Below are positions 1-6,925 of a stretch of 28,792 nucleotides of DNA, piece by piece. Origin of the DNA: a virus; IMG/VR virus record IMGVR_UViG_3300027418_000039, positions 1 through 28,792 of that record; one strand, given 5' to 3'. The notes under the pieces were generated by a model, which worked only from the letters and a program-made list of their open reading frames with translations, made no database searches and was not told where the DNA came from. Every line of letters starts with the position of its first letter. Within the stretch, counting starts at the first letter, position 1. Both the position numbers and the translations under genes were made by a program.

Positions 1-543
1 ACCGTTGGTGATACCAACTTTATATCCATTGGTGCTGACAGCAATGACGTTGGTGTGTATTTTGTGGCAACTGCCGCTGGAACTGGAACTGGAACAGCTC
101 GACCAGCACTTGGTTACATTCCATTTGCCGAAACTGGCAAGGACACCATCGACACGTTCCTGCGGGTCCATCGCCAGCAACCATACGTTGTGGCATCCGT
201 GCAGGAGTACGACATGATGATCACCGCTACTGGTGCTACCATCATCACTGGTAACCTTAACCCAGCTACGGCTTTTGTAACATACAAGGCACAGCTTAAC
301 GACACCTACGGAGATAGTGCTGGTGAGACATCTGCCATTCCAGCCGAGTGGTTCCAGTACCTAGCTCACGGAACATACGCCGACTACCTCCGGGCTGAAG
401 GTCAGCAAGAGAAGGCGGCAATTGCCGACCAAGAGGCTGACAGTCTCCTGCAGGACGAGTTGATCCGCATTGACGAGCAACACACACTACAGATTGTTGC
501 TAATAGAGTATTCACTAACGCTAACATGCAAACACGCTGGTAA
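1..543 (+). CDS. Virion structural protein, 5' end cut by window edge
   Basis: The reading frame is open from base 1 and ends at TAA 541-543, so only the last 180 residues are visible. The visible part begins with a Gly/Thr/Ala-rich beta-type stretch (TAAGTGTGTARP) of a kind often seen in phage structural proteins, and ends in a charged helical region rich in Glu, Gln and Ala. There is no catalytic motif. It sits directly before a tail protein with an esterase domain and the lysis genes, which fits a tail or tail-connecting structural protein. The specific role is inferred from position only. The true start lies outside the window. Confidence 0.6.
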   Translation, partial: TVGDTNFISIGADSNDVGVYFVATAAGTGTGTARPALGYIPFAETGKDTIDTFLRVHRQQPYVVASVQEYDMMITATGATIITGNLNPATAFVTYKAQLNDTYGDSAGETSAIPAEWFQYLAHGTYADYLRAEGQQEKAAIADQEADSLLQDELIRIDEQHTLQIVANRVFTNANMQTRW

Positions 544-544
544 T

Positions 545-1960
545 ATGCAATACTCGCTTTCGAATCGACTTGGAAAATTTTCTGGTGGACTTGATCCAGC
601 GGCAAGTGCATATATTTCATTAGTACAAGCTGCTGACGGTATTCCGCTTGAATCGTCAATTAAAAAAGCAATCAATAATTTCGTTAAGGGTTGCAAGTCG
701 GACTCAAGCCCAAACGCCGGAGTAAGCAACTGGGATGCAATAAAATCATGCTGTTTACTTTCCGGGCCTAGAAGCCTTAATGGTGCGCTTGTACCACTCA
801 AAGGCACTGCTCCGACAAATGTTGGGTTTATTGGGGCTGGTACTGACTACGCAAGAGCAACAGGAGCAGTTGGAAACGGTACTACCAAATATCTAAATTC
901 AAATAGGCCTAACAATGCTGACCCACAAAACAACAACCATAATTCTGTTTATATTACAAATGCTGTAACTGGTGTTATATCTGCATATATTGGGGCTGGT
1001 GCTACTGGAAGTGGAGCAAACACCATAAGCCAGAACGCAATAAACGCCACACTTAGATCTAGATTTGCGACATCATTAATTCTTGGTCAACCACATCAAT
1101 CTGGGTTTGTTGGACACTCAAGAAATGTAGGTACTTCTTATTCGTATAGATTTAGATCTTCAAGTGGGACGCAAAATGATGCTTCTCAAACACCAAACGA
1201 CAATAGGGTATTTGTATTTGCTAGAAGCAATGGTGCGACCGCTGAAATCCCAACGGCATCTTCCATCGGGTTTTACTCAATCGGGGAAGCAGTTGATTTA
1301 GTTAAACTTGAAAGCAGAGTAAACTCGTATTTTTCAGAAATTAACGCCGTTCTATCTCCGCCGCAGCCGTCAACTCCATCTGCGTATATACTTGGATCGA
1401 GCACTGCTGTCGGAGTTGGAGCCACATCTGGAAATTCATGGGCATCTAAGTTTTCCACATATTACGCCAGCACTGGTACAACTACCAATATTGCTGTTAG
1501 TGGCACAACGGTAGCTAACGCTTCTCCGACTGGTTACACAATTCCAACTGGCTGGAATGATCAGCCAGACCCATTGAAGAACATCACATTCGCCGCAAAT
1601 GCTGGAGCCGACCTTGTTCTAATCAACTTCCCCAGCAATTTCATCAACCAAACAAACGGAACCACGGCAAATTACATGACGGTGCTGTCGTCTATTGTAA
1701 ATTTGTGTGTAAATTTGGGAATTGACTACAGAGTTTTCACCACACAACCACGAAATACTGATTCTACAAAAAGACAAATTCTAAAGGATACTGCAGATGC
1801 TATTATATCGACCTATGGAGCCAAAGTAGTCAATACTTTCGCTGAACTGGCAGACCCTGCGACACTTGAGATCAAGCCAACATATAACGCTGGTGATGGA
1901 GTACACATTAACAACGCTGGTCATCTTTATCTGTACAATCAACTAATCGCAACACTATAA
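545..1960 (+). CDS. Tail fibre/spike-like protein with C-terminal SGNH (GDSL-type) esterase domain
   Basis: 471 residues if started at ATG 545, two bases after the previous stop; an in-frame start inside the preceding gene is less likely. The first ~270 residues are Gly/Ser/Asn-rich and beta-like, typical of phage tail appendages. The C-terminal ~190 residues look like an SGNH hydrolase: the block I strand is YILGSSTAVG with the likely nucleophile at Ser286 (GSS in place of GDS), and block V is DGVHINNAGH with Asp451 and His454. SGNH enzymes deacylate or de-esterify, and in phage tails they often trim O-acetyl groups from capsule or lipopolysaccharide. The role in receptor processing is inferred. 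The lysis genes follow, the usual order in many phages. Confidence 0.72.
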   Translation: MQYSLSNRLGKFSGGLDPAASAYISLVQAADGIPLESSIKKAINNFVKGCKSDSSPNAGVSNWDAIKSCCLLSGPRSLNGALVPLKGTAPTNVGFIGAGTDYARATGAVGNGTTKYLNSNRPNNADPQNNNHNSVYITNAVTGVISAYIGAGATGSGANTISQNAINATLRSRFATSLILGQPHQSGFVGHSRNVGTSYSYRFRSSSGTQNDASQTPNDNRVFVFARSNGATAEIPTASSIGFYSIGEAVDLVKLESRVNSYFSEINAVLSPPQPSTPSAYILGSSTAVGVGATSGNSWASKFSTYYASTGTTTNIAVSGTTVANASPTGYTIPTGWNDQPDPLKNITFAANAGADLVLINFPSNFINQTNGTTANYMTVLSSIVNLCVNLGIDYRVFTTQPRNTDSTKRQILKDTADAIISTYGAKVVNTFAELADPATLEIKPTYNAGDGVHINNAGHLYLYNQLIATL

Positions 1961-1966
1961 TATATT

Positions 1967-2119
1967 ATGAAAACTACCGCACTTGGAATTCTTACTATCG
2001 TCGCAACGCTTTCTAACGTTGGCATTCAAATCCTTAAAGGTGGCGCACCAGATTTCGTTGGCGCATTCGCCGCTGTAACCGCAGGCATTGGCCTCATCAA
2101 GGCGAGGGACAACAAATGA
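1967..2119 (+). CDS. Small two-helix membrane protein, holin-like
   Basis: 50 residues, MKTTALGILTIVATL... to ...KARDNK. Two hydrophobic stretches (about residues 5-22 and 28-44) flank a short Lys/Gly/Pro turn (KGGAPD), and the C-terminus is charged. It lies 6 bases after the tail gene and its stop overlaps the next start (ATGA at 2116-2119), so the two are probably translationally coupled. Placed just before a second tiny membrane protein and an endolysin, it is a good candidate for a holin or antiholin. Holins are too diverse in sequence to confirm by eye. Confidence 0.6.
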   Translation: MKTTALGILTIVATLSNVGIQILKGGAPDFVGAFAAVTAGIGLIKARDNK

Positions 2120-2292
2120 TCACGGATCATGCGCGTGACGCAGCACACGGGATTGTGGGCAGCGTAGCACCAGTTCTGGGGTTGATCACCTCCATGCAGG
2201 ATCAAGTCGAGTGGGGGTTGAGAATCACCTCCCTCGTCATAGGTATTATCGTGGGCTTGCTTTCCCTGCGGAAGTTGCTTAAAAAGCGTTGA
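2116..2292 (+). CDS. Putative small holin
   Basis: 58 residues starting at the ATG that overlaps the preceding stop. It has an N-terminal charged segment, a moderately hydrophobic stretch (GIVGSVAPVLGLI), a short acidic turn with MQDQVEW, a strongly hydrophobic helix (LVIGIIVGLLSL) and a basic tail RKLLKKR. A short protein with one or two membrane segments, a basic C-terminus and a location directly before the endolysin is the classic holin pattern. Whether this or the preceding 50-residue protein forms the lethal pore, or whether the two are a holin/antiholin pair, cannot be told from sequence. Confidence 0.6.
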   Translation: MITDHARDAAHGIVGSVAPVLGLITSMQDQVEWGLRITSLVIGIIVGLLSLRKLLKKR

Positions 2293-2294
2293 GT

Positions 2295-2315
2295 AGGTCA
2301 AGGTGAGCTTGACCT
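2295..2315 (+). promoter_or_regulatory. Perfect 8-bp inverted repeat between holin-like and endolysin genes
   Basis: AGGTCAAG, a 5-base loop GTGAG, then CTTGACCT, with no mismatch. It starts three bases after the holin-like stop and ends 17 bases before the endolysin ATG. No T-run follows, so it is not a standard terminator. It could be an RNA hairpin tuning endolysin translation or mRNA stability, or a protein-binding palindrome. A further AGGTCA overlaps the endolysin start region (2327-2332). Confidence 0.5.
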
Positions 2316-2331
2316 GTGATACACATAGGTC

Positions 2332-2898
2332 ATGAATCACAACCAAATTATTGAGCTTCAGAAACGCATAGGAGCCACTCCAGACGGGTTCTGGGGGCCA
2401 AAGTCCATATCAAGGTGCAAAGCCCACCTGAGGGCATTTATGCCCCTAGAACGCAACCCTTGGCCTAACTCTGACCAAGCGTCATTGACTGCCTTTTACG
2501 GCAAGGCTGGAGACGAGTCCCAGCTAGTTAGCCTTGTCGTGAGCGACCTAGGTGTCCGCTATGACGGCAAGGATGTGCGAACCATTAGATGTCACCACAA
2601 GGTCGCACCAAGCCTCCACAGGGTGCTGGAGCGCATTAGCAAGACACCGCATGCGTGGGTGCTGAAGGAGTACGCAGGATGCTTTAACAATAGGCCAATG
2701 CGAGGCGGTTCCCTGCCATCCCTGCACGCCCGTGGTGCAGCCATTGACCTAGCTCCAAGCACCAATCAATTCCGTGAATCGTGGCCGAAGTCCGCAAATA
2801 TGCCAATTGAAATAATGGAGGCGTTCGCTAAAGAGGGATGGTTGCCAGCGGGTGCTTTTTGGAGTTACGATGCCCAGCACTTTCAGGCTACTCGGTAG
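2332..2898 (+). CDS. Endolysin, M15-family peptidoglycan peptidase
   Basis: 188 residues. The N-terminus (IIELQKRIGATPDGFWGP, about residues 6-24) resembles the start of a peptidoglycan-binding repeat. The C-terminal half has the zinc-peptidase pattern of the M15/VanY and peptidase_M15_3 group: SLHARGAAIDL gives His132 and Asp139, and WSYDAQHFQ near the C-terminus gives Asp180 and His183. Such enzymes cut stem peptides or cross-links in the cell wall at the end of infection. It has no signal peptide, so release by the preceding holin candidates is expected. Its last bases overlap tail-to-tail with the minus-strand HNH gene. Confidence 0.8.
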   Translation: MNHNQIIELQKRIGATPDGFWGPKSISRCKAHLRAFMPLERNPWPNSDQASLTAFYGKAGDESQLVSLVVSDLGVRYDGKDVRTIRCHHKVAPSLHRVLERISKTPHAWVLKEYAGCFNNRPMRGGSLPSLHARGAAIDLAPSTNQFRESWPKSANMPIEIMEAFAKEGWLPAGAFWSYDAQHFQATR

Positions 2899-3355
2899 CC
2901 ATATCAAGTAAGTTGTGGCACTCGATACACACAGGAATTACATTGTATCGGTTTTCCCAATCGTACCCCATGTGGTGATGATAGTGTTTTGCTTGAGTAC
3001 CGCAATTTGAGCATTGTAAATCAGACGCTCTTGGAATCCTTTTGAATCTCACCCTTTGATTTACCAATGCCCTAGCCCTAACCTTATCTGGACTTTGCTG
3101 TATGGCTTTTTTGTTGCGCTTTTTGGCTATAATAGCTCTTTTTTCTGGATTTTTTTTCACCCATTCCATTGCCATGTTTATCTTTTTTGATCGGTACTCT
3201 GCATCCGAACACCATTTTTTCATGTGATATTCGTGGTTGTATTTGTTGATGCAACACTTGCATTTGGATCTCCTTCCACAAAGACCCCTTTTTTGTTGAC
3301 CGAATTGCTCTAGCGATTTAATCTCTTTACATGAAACACATTGTTTGGTATCCAT
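2888..3355 (-). CDS. HNH endonuclease, free-standing
   Basis: 155 residues from ATG 3355; an in-frame TTG at 3373 is an alternative start. The N-terminus has a zinc-knuckle (Cys6/Cys9 with a CKCC cluster at 32-35). The middle is very Lys/Arg-rich, suited to DNA binding. The C-terminal HNH core has Cys115/Cys118, HHH at 126-128, and NVIPVCIECHN with Cys143/Cys146/His147. It is the only protein gene called on the minus strand, is more AT-rich than its neighbours, and sits between endolysin and zincin genes; this fits a mobile homing-type endonuclease insertion. Phage HNH proteins can also nick DNA during packaging, but those usually lie beside terminase genes. Confidence 0.8.
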   Translation of the reverse strand: MDTKQCVSCKEIKSLEQFGQQKRGLCGRRSKCKCCINKYNHEYHMKKWCSDAEYRSKKINMAMEWVKKNPEKRAIIAKKRNKKAIQQSPDKVRARALVNQRVRFKRIPRASDLQCSNCGTQAKHYHHHMGYDWENRYNVIPVCIECHNLLDMATE

Positions 3356-3361
3356 GCGTAG

Positions 3362-3389
3362 ATGGTAGCACAATCATGCAACAAGTCAA
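3362..3389 (-). promoter_or_regulatory. Sigma70-like promoter for the HNH gene, predicted leaderless transcript
   Basis: Read on the minus strand: -35 TTGACT (plus 3384-3389), 16-bp spacer, -10 TACCAT (plus 3362-3367), then six bases to ATG 3355. The start of transcription would fall on or next to the start codon. No SD sequence is present. Minus-strand transcription would need its own promoter here because all neighbouring protein genes point the other way. Confidence 0.45.
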
Positions 3390-3407
3390 CACCAAACAAG
3401 CCACACG

Positions 3408-3707
3408 ATGAACTTTCCCAAGCACATTCAAATCGGCGGACTGCGTGTGAAGCTTGTCATTGTCGAGAATCTTGAGGATTTCGGTAGTTTTTCGCTTGAC
3501 GATCTCACTATCTCCATTAGGAAAGGGAATATCAAGGACATGACCGATACCCTGCGCCACGAAATGATGCACGCCGCCTTCGCTATTGGGGGCATCGCGC
3601 ATTGTAAGCCTTTTGAGGAAGTGGAGGAGGGGGTTGTCCGTTGCCTTGATCACATCTTCTTCCCCGCGTGGGGAAGACTACAACAAACCAAACCAACAAA
3701 ACAATGA
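3408..3707 (+). CDS. Small zincin-like protein (HEMMH motif)
   Basis: 99 residues starting after a CA-rich, SD-free leader. Residues 48-56 read DTLRHEMMH, a canonical HExxH zinc site (His51, Glu52, His55), followed by a Gly/His region and FEEVEEGVVRCLDHIFFP, whose acidic residues could give the third ligand. Zincin-like proteins of about 100 residues with this layout occur in many phages with no known substrate. The stop overlaps the next start (ATGA). Protease activity is inferred from the motif; a purely structural metal site is possible. Confidence 0.6.
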   Translation: MNFPKHIQIGGLRVKLVIVENLEDFGSFSLDDLTISIRKGNIKDMTDTLRHEMMHAAFAIGGIAHCKPFEEVEEGVVRCLDHIFFPAWGRLQQTKPTKQ

Positions 3708-4435
3708 GCTACAAAAAGTTCCTCGTCGCTGCTGACAACCACGGCAGCCTAGTCTCGGAAGAGGCTAAAAAGAAGATACTAGACTTCGCTAAAACATGGA
3801 AGCCACACTACCGAATCCACCTTGGTGACTTCATCGACCTAGCCCCCCTTCGCCGGGGAGCTTCGTCTGAGGAGCGTGCAGATGGCATAGCGGACGATGT
3901 GATGATGGGCATGGATTTCCTACGGGAATTCAAGCCCAACTACCTAACTATTGGAAACCACGATGATCGCCTAGCCCTGCACTCCACAAGTTGCTCTGAC
4001 GGCATGATCCGTGAGAGGTGTGCTACTTTGTGGCGTGACATTGAGGACGAGTTTAAGAAGCTCAAGATCACCACCTGCCCTTACCATGTGAGCAAGTACC
4101 TAATGCTCCCAGAGGGTGGCCCAAAATTGATACACGGGTTTCGTGCCACCATGTACCCTGCTCGCTCTCACTACGAGAACTGGGGGCCATGCATCCACGG
4201 GCATGTCCACAAGCCCGATGTCTATGTCGGTCGCCATGTGGACGGGCAGGCAGCATTCAGCGTTGGGTGCCTTGCCGACATTGACCAGCTATCCTACGCC
4301 GATAGAACCCCAGCTAAACTAGCGTGGCGCAACGGCTTCCTGTACGGACTCATCAACGAGAAGACTGGATCGTGGCAGGCTTGGAATGTAATCAAGGAGG
4401 GTGATGCTTGGATCTCCCCGATGGGCATCCTGTAG
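3704..4435 (+). CDS. Calcineurin-like metallophosphoesterase
   Basis: 243 residues from ATG 3704, chosen over an upstream in-frame GTG (3668) because it overlaps the previous stop and has the CA-rich leader seen elsewhere here. All metal-binding blocks are visible: DNH (Asp11, His13), GD (Asp42), GNHD (Asn85, His86, Asp87), His144 and GHVH (His167, His169). The family cleaves phosphoester bonds in nucleic acids, nucleotides or proteins using two metals. Phage relatives often lie in early operons near recombination genes. The substrate cannot be read from sequence. Confidence 0.85.
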   Translation: MSYKKFLVAADNHGSLVSEEAKKKILDFAKTWKPHYRIHLGDFIDLAPLRRGASSEERADGIADDVMMGMDFLREFKPNYLTIGNHDDRLALHSTSCSDGMIRERCATLWRDIEDEFKKLKITTCPYHVSKYLMLPEGGPKLIHGFRATMYPARSHYENWGPCIHGHVHKPDVYVGRHVDGQAAFSVGCLADIDQLSYADRTPAKLAWRNGFLYGLINEKTGSWQAWNVIKEGDAWISPMGIL

Positions 4436-4466
4436 CCGCACGGCAACATCAAACCAATGTAGGCGA

Positions 4467-4544
4467 ATGGCTACAATAGCATTTTTAACCTTTTTATTTT
4501 TCGCAGTGATATTTGTCGGAGCATATATAACGCTGTCGGATTAA
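4467..4544 (+). CDS. 25-residue single-pass membrane microprotein
   Basis: ATG 4467 to TAA 4542-4544 encodes a 25-residue peptide that is almost entirely one transmembrane helix (AFLTFLFFAVIFVGAYI). It fills the otherwise empty gap between the phosphoesterase and the next gene. Ten bases upstream lies an ATG directly followed by a stop codon (ATGTAG, 4457-4462) after a CA-rich leader. There is no SD. Translation is unproven; the regular hydrophobic composition and the similar tiny membrane genes elsewhere in this region support it. Confidence 0.4.
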   Translation: MATIAFLTFLFFAVIFVGAYITLSD

Positions 4545-4565
4545 CATCACCAACAAAACAAACCA

Positions 4566-4793
4566 ATGAAAACAAAAACAAAACAACTGAACTCGATAGA
4601 AGCATTAGAACAAGCCCTCCTGCTCACGGGAGGCAGCGACAAGCGTCAAGCTGGAGAGTTTACTCTCCAAGAGTACGCCGATAGAATTAACATGGGTGTC
4701 CACGCATCCCGCCGCAGGCTCAACGCAGCCGTTAAGGAGGGCAAGCTGACAGTACGCAAGACGAGCAGGAACTTCTTTTACAGCATCGTTTGA
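4566..4793 (+). CDS. Small helix-turn-helix-like DNA-binding protein
   Basis: 75 residues, basic, starting after a CA-rich leader (CACCAACAAAACAAACCA). Residues ~30-70 (EFTLQEYADRIN, HASRRRLNAAV, LTVRKT...FFY) look like a winged-helix unit: a first helix, a recognition helix rich in Arg, and a beta wing. A regulatory role over the early operon is possible but not shown. Its stop overlaps the start of the next gene (TGATG). Confidence 0.5.
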   Translation: MKTKTKQLNSIEALEQALLLTGGSDKRQAGEFTLQEYADRINMGVHASRRRLNAAVKEGKLTVRKTSRNFFYSIV

Positions 4794-4948
4794 TGGCATT
4801 TGAGCAGGTCATCGTCCTAGCCGCGATGGTGCTATACACTGCGGCTGGGACAAGCTATGCGCTCAAGGGGGATGCCCCTTGGGCGTTAGTTTATCTATCT
4901 TACGCCGCAGCTAACGCAGGGTTGATATGGGCGGAACGAAGCAGATGA
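4793..4948 (+). CDS. 51-residue membrane protein
   Basis: ATG overlaps the preceding stop. Two hydrophobic helices (EQVIVLAAMVLYTAAG, then WALVYLSYAAANAGLIW) are joined by a short KGDAP turn; the C-terminus is basic (AERSR). Its stop overlaps the next start (ATGA 4945-4948). It resembles small phage membrane proteins of unknown function; a role in holin-like activity, superinfection exclusion or host takeover is speculation. Confidence 0.55.
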   Translation: MAFEQVIVLAAMVLYTAAGTSYALKGDAPWALVYLSYAAANAGLIWAERSR

Positions 4949-5172
4949 CCGACGAGGACTACGAGTTCGACGAGGCACGCCGCCTCATGCGCAAGTGTTC
5001 GTGCCACAAGAAATCTGAAGTCGAATTGCGATACGATCCGGGCGTGACATACATCACCTGCAAGACCTGTGCCGACACTCATCCACGCTCCATGCTCCCA
5101 GACTGGCAGCCAAAGCAGGTCGTAAGACATTGGAACGCAGAGGGTTATATCACGCGCAAAAAAAGATATTGA
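4945..5172 (+). CDS. Lar-like zinc-ribbon protein
   Basis: 75 residues from ATG 4945 in an ATGA overlap; an in-frame ATG at 4927 would add six residues inside the upstream gene. Cys18/Cys20 and Cys39/Cys42 flank a short beta segment, and the protein ends in VVRHWNAEGY with Trp63-Asn64. This two-knuckle layout with a terminal WN is typical of the Lar (restriction alleviation) family, though the first knuckle (CSCH) departs from the usual CPFC. Lar of the Rac prophage modulates host type I restriction-modification; most phage relatives are untested. The location just before the recombination genes matches the Rac arrangement. Confidence 0.5.
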   Translation: MTDEDYEFDEARRLMRKCSCHKKSEVELRYDPGVTYITCKTCADTHPRSMLPDWQPKQVVRHWNAEGYITRKKRY

Positions 5173-5229
5173 CCGGGTGTACACATGTGGCAACATTCAC
5201 GCAACGGGCTAAACCACCCGTCCAAAACA
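5173..5229 (+). promoter_or_regulatory. Short intergenic leader before the recombination genes
   Basis: One of the few gaps in the early region. It contains the palindrome CACATGTG (5182-5189), adjoining GTGTACAC, and a short ACGGG/CCCGT hairpin, then a CA-rich stretch ending at ATG 5230. A good sigma70 promoter is not evident. Confidence 0.3.
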
Positions 5230-5817
5230 ATGAACCTAGAACATACAACCGCAGGGCTACAGAAAGCCCTATCCAAAGCACAGAGTGAAGTCGAGAACGC
5301 AACCAAGGGTAGCGTGAATCCGCACTTCAAGAACCGCTACGCAGACCTCGCTGAAGTGTTGAACACGGTGAGACCTGTGTTTGCCGCCAATGGCTTGTCT
5401 ATCATCCAAAGCACTGCTTACGATGGATCGCTTGTCAGCGTCACCACAACCATCCTCCACGCCGAGGGTGGCCACATTAGCTCCACCGCATCGTGTGTCC
5501 CAGCTAAAGCAGACGCACAGGGCGTTGGAGCTAGCACCACCTACCTTCGCCGCTACGCCCTCGCAGCCATGACTGGCATCGCGCAGGAGGATGATGACGG
5601 GCAGGCAGCCTCACACAGCAAGCCTGCTGCTGCAGCGACCAAGGAGGACATCTCCAGCCTCAAGGAGCGCATGGAGGGGCTTGGCGTGGACGAGGAAGCC
5701 TTCCTCAAGTACCTCGCGGTCAAGTCCCTCAGCGAGCTGACCAAGCCCGTGCTGGTCAAGGCTAACGCAAGCTTGGATGCCAAGGCCAAGAAGATCCAGA
5801 AGGGAGGTGCGGCATGA
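5230..5817 (+). CDS. erf: Erf-family single-strand annealing recombinase
   Basis: 195 residues. Features typical of the ERF superfamily: an N-terminal helix with LQKALSKAQSEV, then VNPHFKNRYADLAEVLNTVRPVFAANGLSI, a beta segment with TTTILHAEGG, and the QGVGASTTYLRRYALAAMTGIA signature (about residues 95-117), followed by acidic DDDGQA and a helical Ala/Lys-rich tail. Erf proteins form rings on single-stranded DNA and anneal complementary strands, helping circularise phage DNA. ATG 5230 is preferred over 5185 because the helix begins there and a CA-rich leader precedes it. The gene ends with AAGGGAGGTG, an SD for the next gene. Partners: the RecE-like nuclease and the SSB-like protein downstream. 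Confidence 0.85.
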   Translation: MNLEHTTAGLQKALSKAQSEVENATKGSVNPHFKNRYADLAEVLNTVRPVFAANGLSIIQSTAYDGSLVSVTTTILHAEGGHISSTASCVPAKADAQGVGASTTYLRRYALAAMTGIAQEDDDGQAASHSKPAAAATKEDISSLKERMEGLGVDEEAFLKYLAVKSLSELTKPVLVKANASLDAKAKKIQKGGAA

Positions 5818-6620
5818 GCAAGATCATCCAAGGACTAGGCGAGGAATACTACACCCGCACAGCTACCCCCAGAGACCTATCAGGCCCGGTATCCAAGTCC
5901 CTGCTCTGGGACTTCAATCAGAGTCCCTACAGGTGGTACAATAAGAGCCGCGACAAGGAAAGCACCCCCGCCATGCGGACTGGCACGCTGTACCACACGG
6001 CATGCTTGGAGCCTCACAAGCTGGAGACCGAGTACATCGTCTCACCCTACTCTGACTTCCGCACCAAGGAGGCTAGGGAGTGGAGGGATTCGCTGACGGG
6101 CATTCAGGTCATAACCGCAGACGAGTACATCCGAGCCGAAAGTGCCGGGTATGCGTTTAGGAAAAATCCTGCAATTGAACACTTGCCAGACTACCAGACC
6201 GAGGTCGCGGTGTTTGCCGAGGTGTTTGGCACCCCCTGCAAGTGTATGATCGACCTAGTTCCATCCGAGGGTTCGTCGCTGATCGACCTGAAAACAACTC
6301 AGAGCATTGAAAGCTTGGATCAACTCACATCGCTAATCATCAATCGTGGCTACCACTGGCAAGCTTCATTGTATTGCGATTTGTGGGAGATCGCCACTGG
6401 CGAAAAACGCAACGAGTTCATCATCGTGTTCATGGCAGTTGACCGTCCTTTCGAGATGGCAACCGTCCTGCTCGACGAGGATTTTATCAAGCTTGGCCGC
6501 GAGGGTTACATGCAGGCACTAGCCAAGTGGAACCAGTGCGTGCAGACGAAAACATTCCCGCCAGCAATTGACGGGCTACAAACAATCTCCCCCCCAAAAT
6601 GGGCATTAAAACAAAAGTAA
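5814..6620 (+). CDS. RecE-like PD-(D/E)XK exonuclease
   Basis: 268 residues, start overlapping the previous stop (ATGA) with a strong SD GGAGGTG inside the upstream gene. Motifs match the RecE/DUF3799 exonuclease group: SKSLLWDFNQSPYRW near the N-terminus, GTLYHTACLEP with His61, MIDLV with Asp147, LIDLKTT with Asp158 and Lys160, and HWQASLY with Gln183 and Tyr187. These enzymes degrade one strand of double-stranded DNA so an annealing protein can act; pairing with Erf here mirrors RecE-RecT. Full length for the nuclease core. Confidence 0.85.
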   Translation: MSKIIQGLGEEYYTRTATPRDLSGPVSKSLLWDFNQSPYRWYNKSRDKESTPAMRTGTLYHTACLEPHKLETEYIVSPYSDFRTKEAREWRDSLTGIQVITADEYIRAESAGYAFRKNPAIEHLPDYQTEVAVFAEVFGTPCKCMIDLVPSEGSSLIDLKTTQSIESLDQLTSLIINRGYHWQASLYCDLWEIATGEKRNEFIIVFMAVDRPFEMATVLLDEDFIKLGREGYMQALAKWNQCVQTKTFPPAIDGLQTISPPKWALKQK

Positions 6621-6622
6621 CC

Positions 6623-6850
6623 ATGAGTAACTACGACAACACAAATACGGGCATTCTGTTCAAAAACGATGTGGGTGACAACCCTAAGCGTCCAGCCTAC
6701 AAGGGCAAGATCGACATTGACGGCAAGGAGTATCAACTGGCTGGCTGGCTCCGCGAGGGCAAGAGCGGCAAGTTCATCTCGCTCAAGATTGACGACAAGG
6801 CTGCGGCTAAACCTGCGTCAACAGAAGAGACCGACGAGATCCCCTTCTGA
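6623..6850 (+). CDS. Small SSB-like protein with acidic C-terminal tail
   Basis: 75 residues beginning MSNYDNTNTGILFKND, then a beta-rich core (YKGKIDIDGKEYQLAGWLREGKSGKF) and a low-complexity linker ending in DEIPF. The DDIPF-type tail is the hallmark of single-stranded DNA-binding proteins, where it recruits partner enzymes. The core resembles small phage proteins often found beside recombination genes. Its position two bases after the RecE-like stop supports a role in recombination. Direct ssDNA binding is inferred. Confidence 0.6.
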   Translation: MSNYDNTNTGILFKNDVGDNPKRPAYKGKIDIDGKEYQLAGWLREGKSGKFISLKIDDKAAAKPASTEETDEIPF

Positions 6851-6863
6851 TTCCCATGCATGA

Positions 6864-6925
6864 GTGGTGACATGCGCTTCATGCCCCTTGGCTCCGAGGG
6901 TTCACCACAGGGCAAACTACTTTCC
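6864..6925 (+). promoter_or_regulatory. Structured leader RNA, copy A (three-way junction plus possible pseudoknot)
   Basis: Paired segments: P1 GTGGTGA (6864-6870) with TCACCAC (6902-6908); P2 CATG (6871-6874) with CATG (6880-6883); P3 CCCTTG (6885-6890) with CGAGGG (6895-6900), loop GCTC (6891-6894). One T links P3 to P1. Then A and GGGCAA (6909-6915), whose GGGC can pair with the GCTC loop (one G-U). The ATG at 6926 follows ten bases later. Copy B at 7210-7265 shares the layout with different stem sequences. The segment is also open in frame with the next gene, so translation through it from ATG 6860 is the alternative. Confidence 0.6.

Noticed and set aside
4927-5172. Start of the Lar-like gene at ATG 4927
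   Set aside because: ATG 4945 gives a standard ATGA overlap with the upstream stop, and the extra six residues add nothing recognisable.
6864-6925. Hammerhead ribozyme as an explanation for the three-way junction
   Set aside because: The junction lacks the conserved CUGANGA and GAAA core; the strands between stems are nearly absent. Known riboswitch consensus sequences I recall also do not fit, but a covariance search was not possible.
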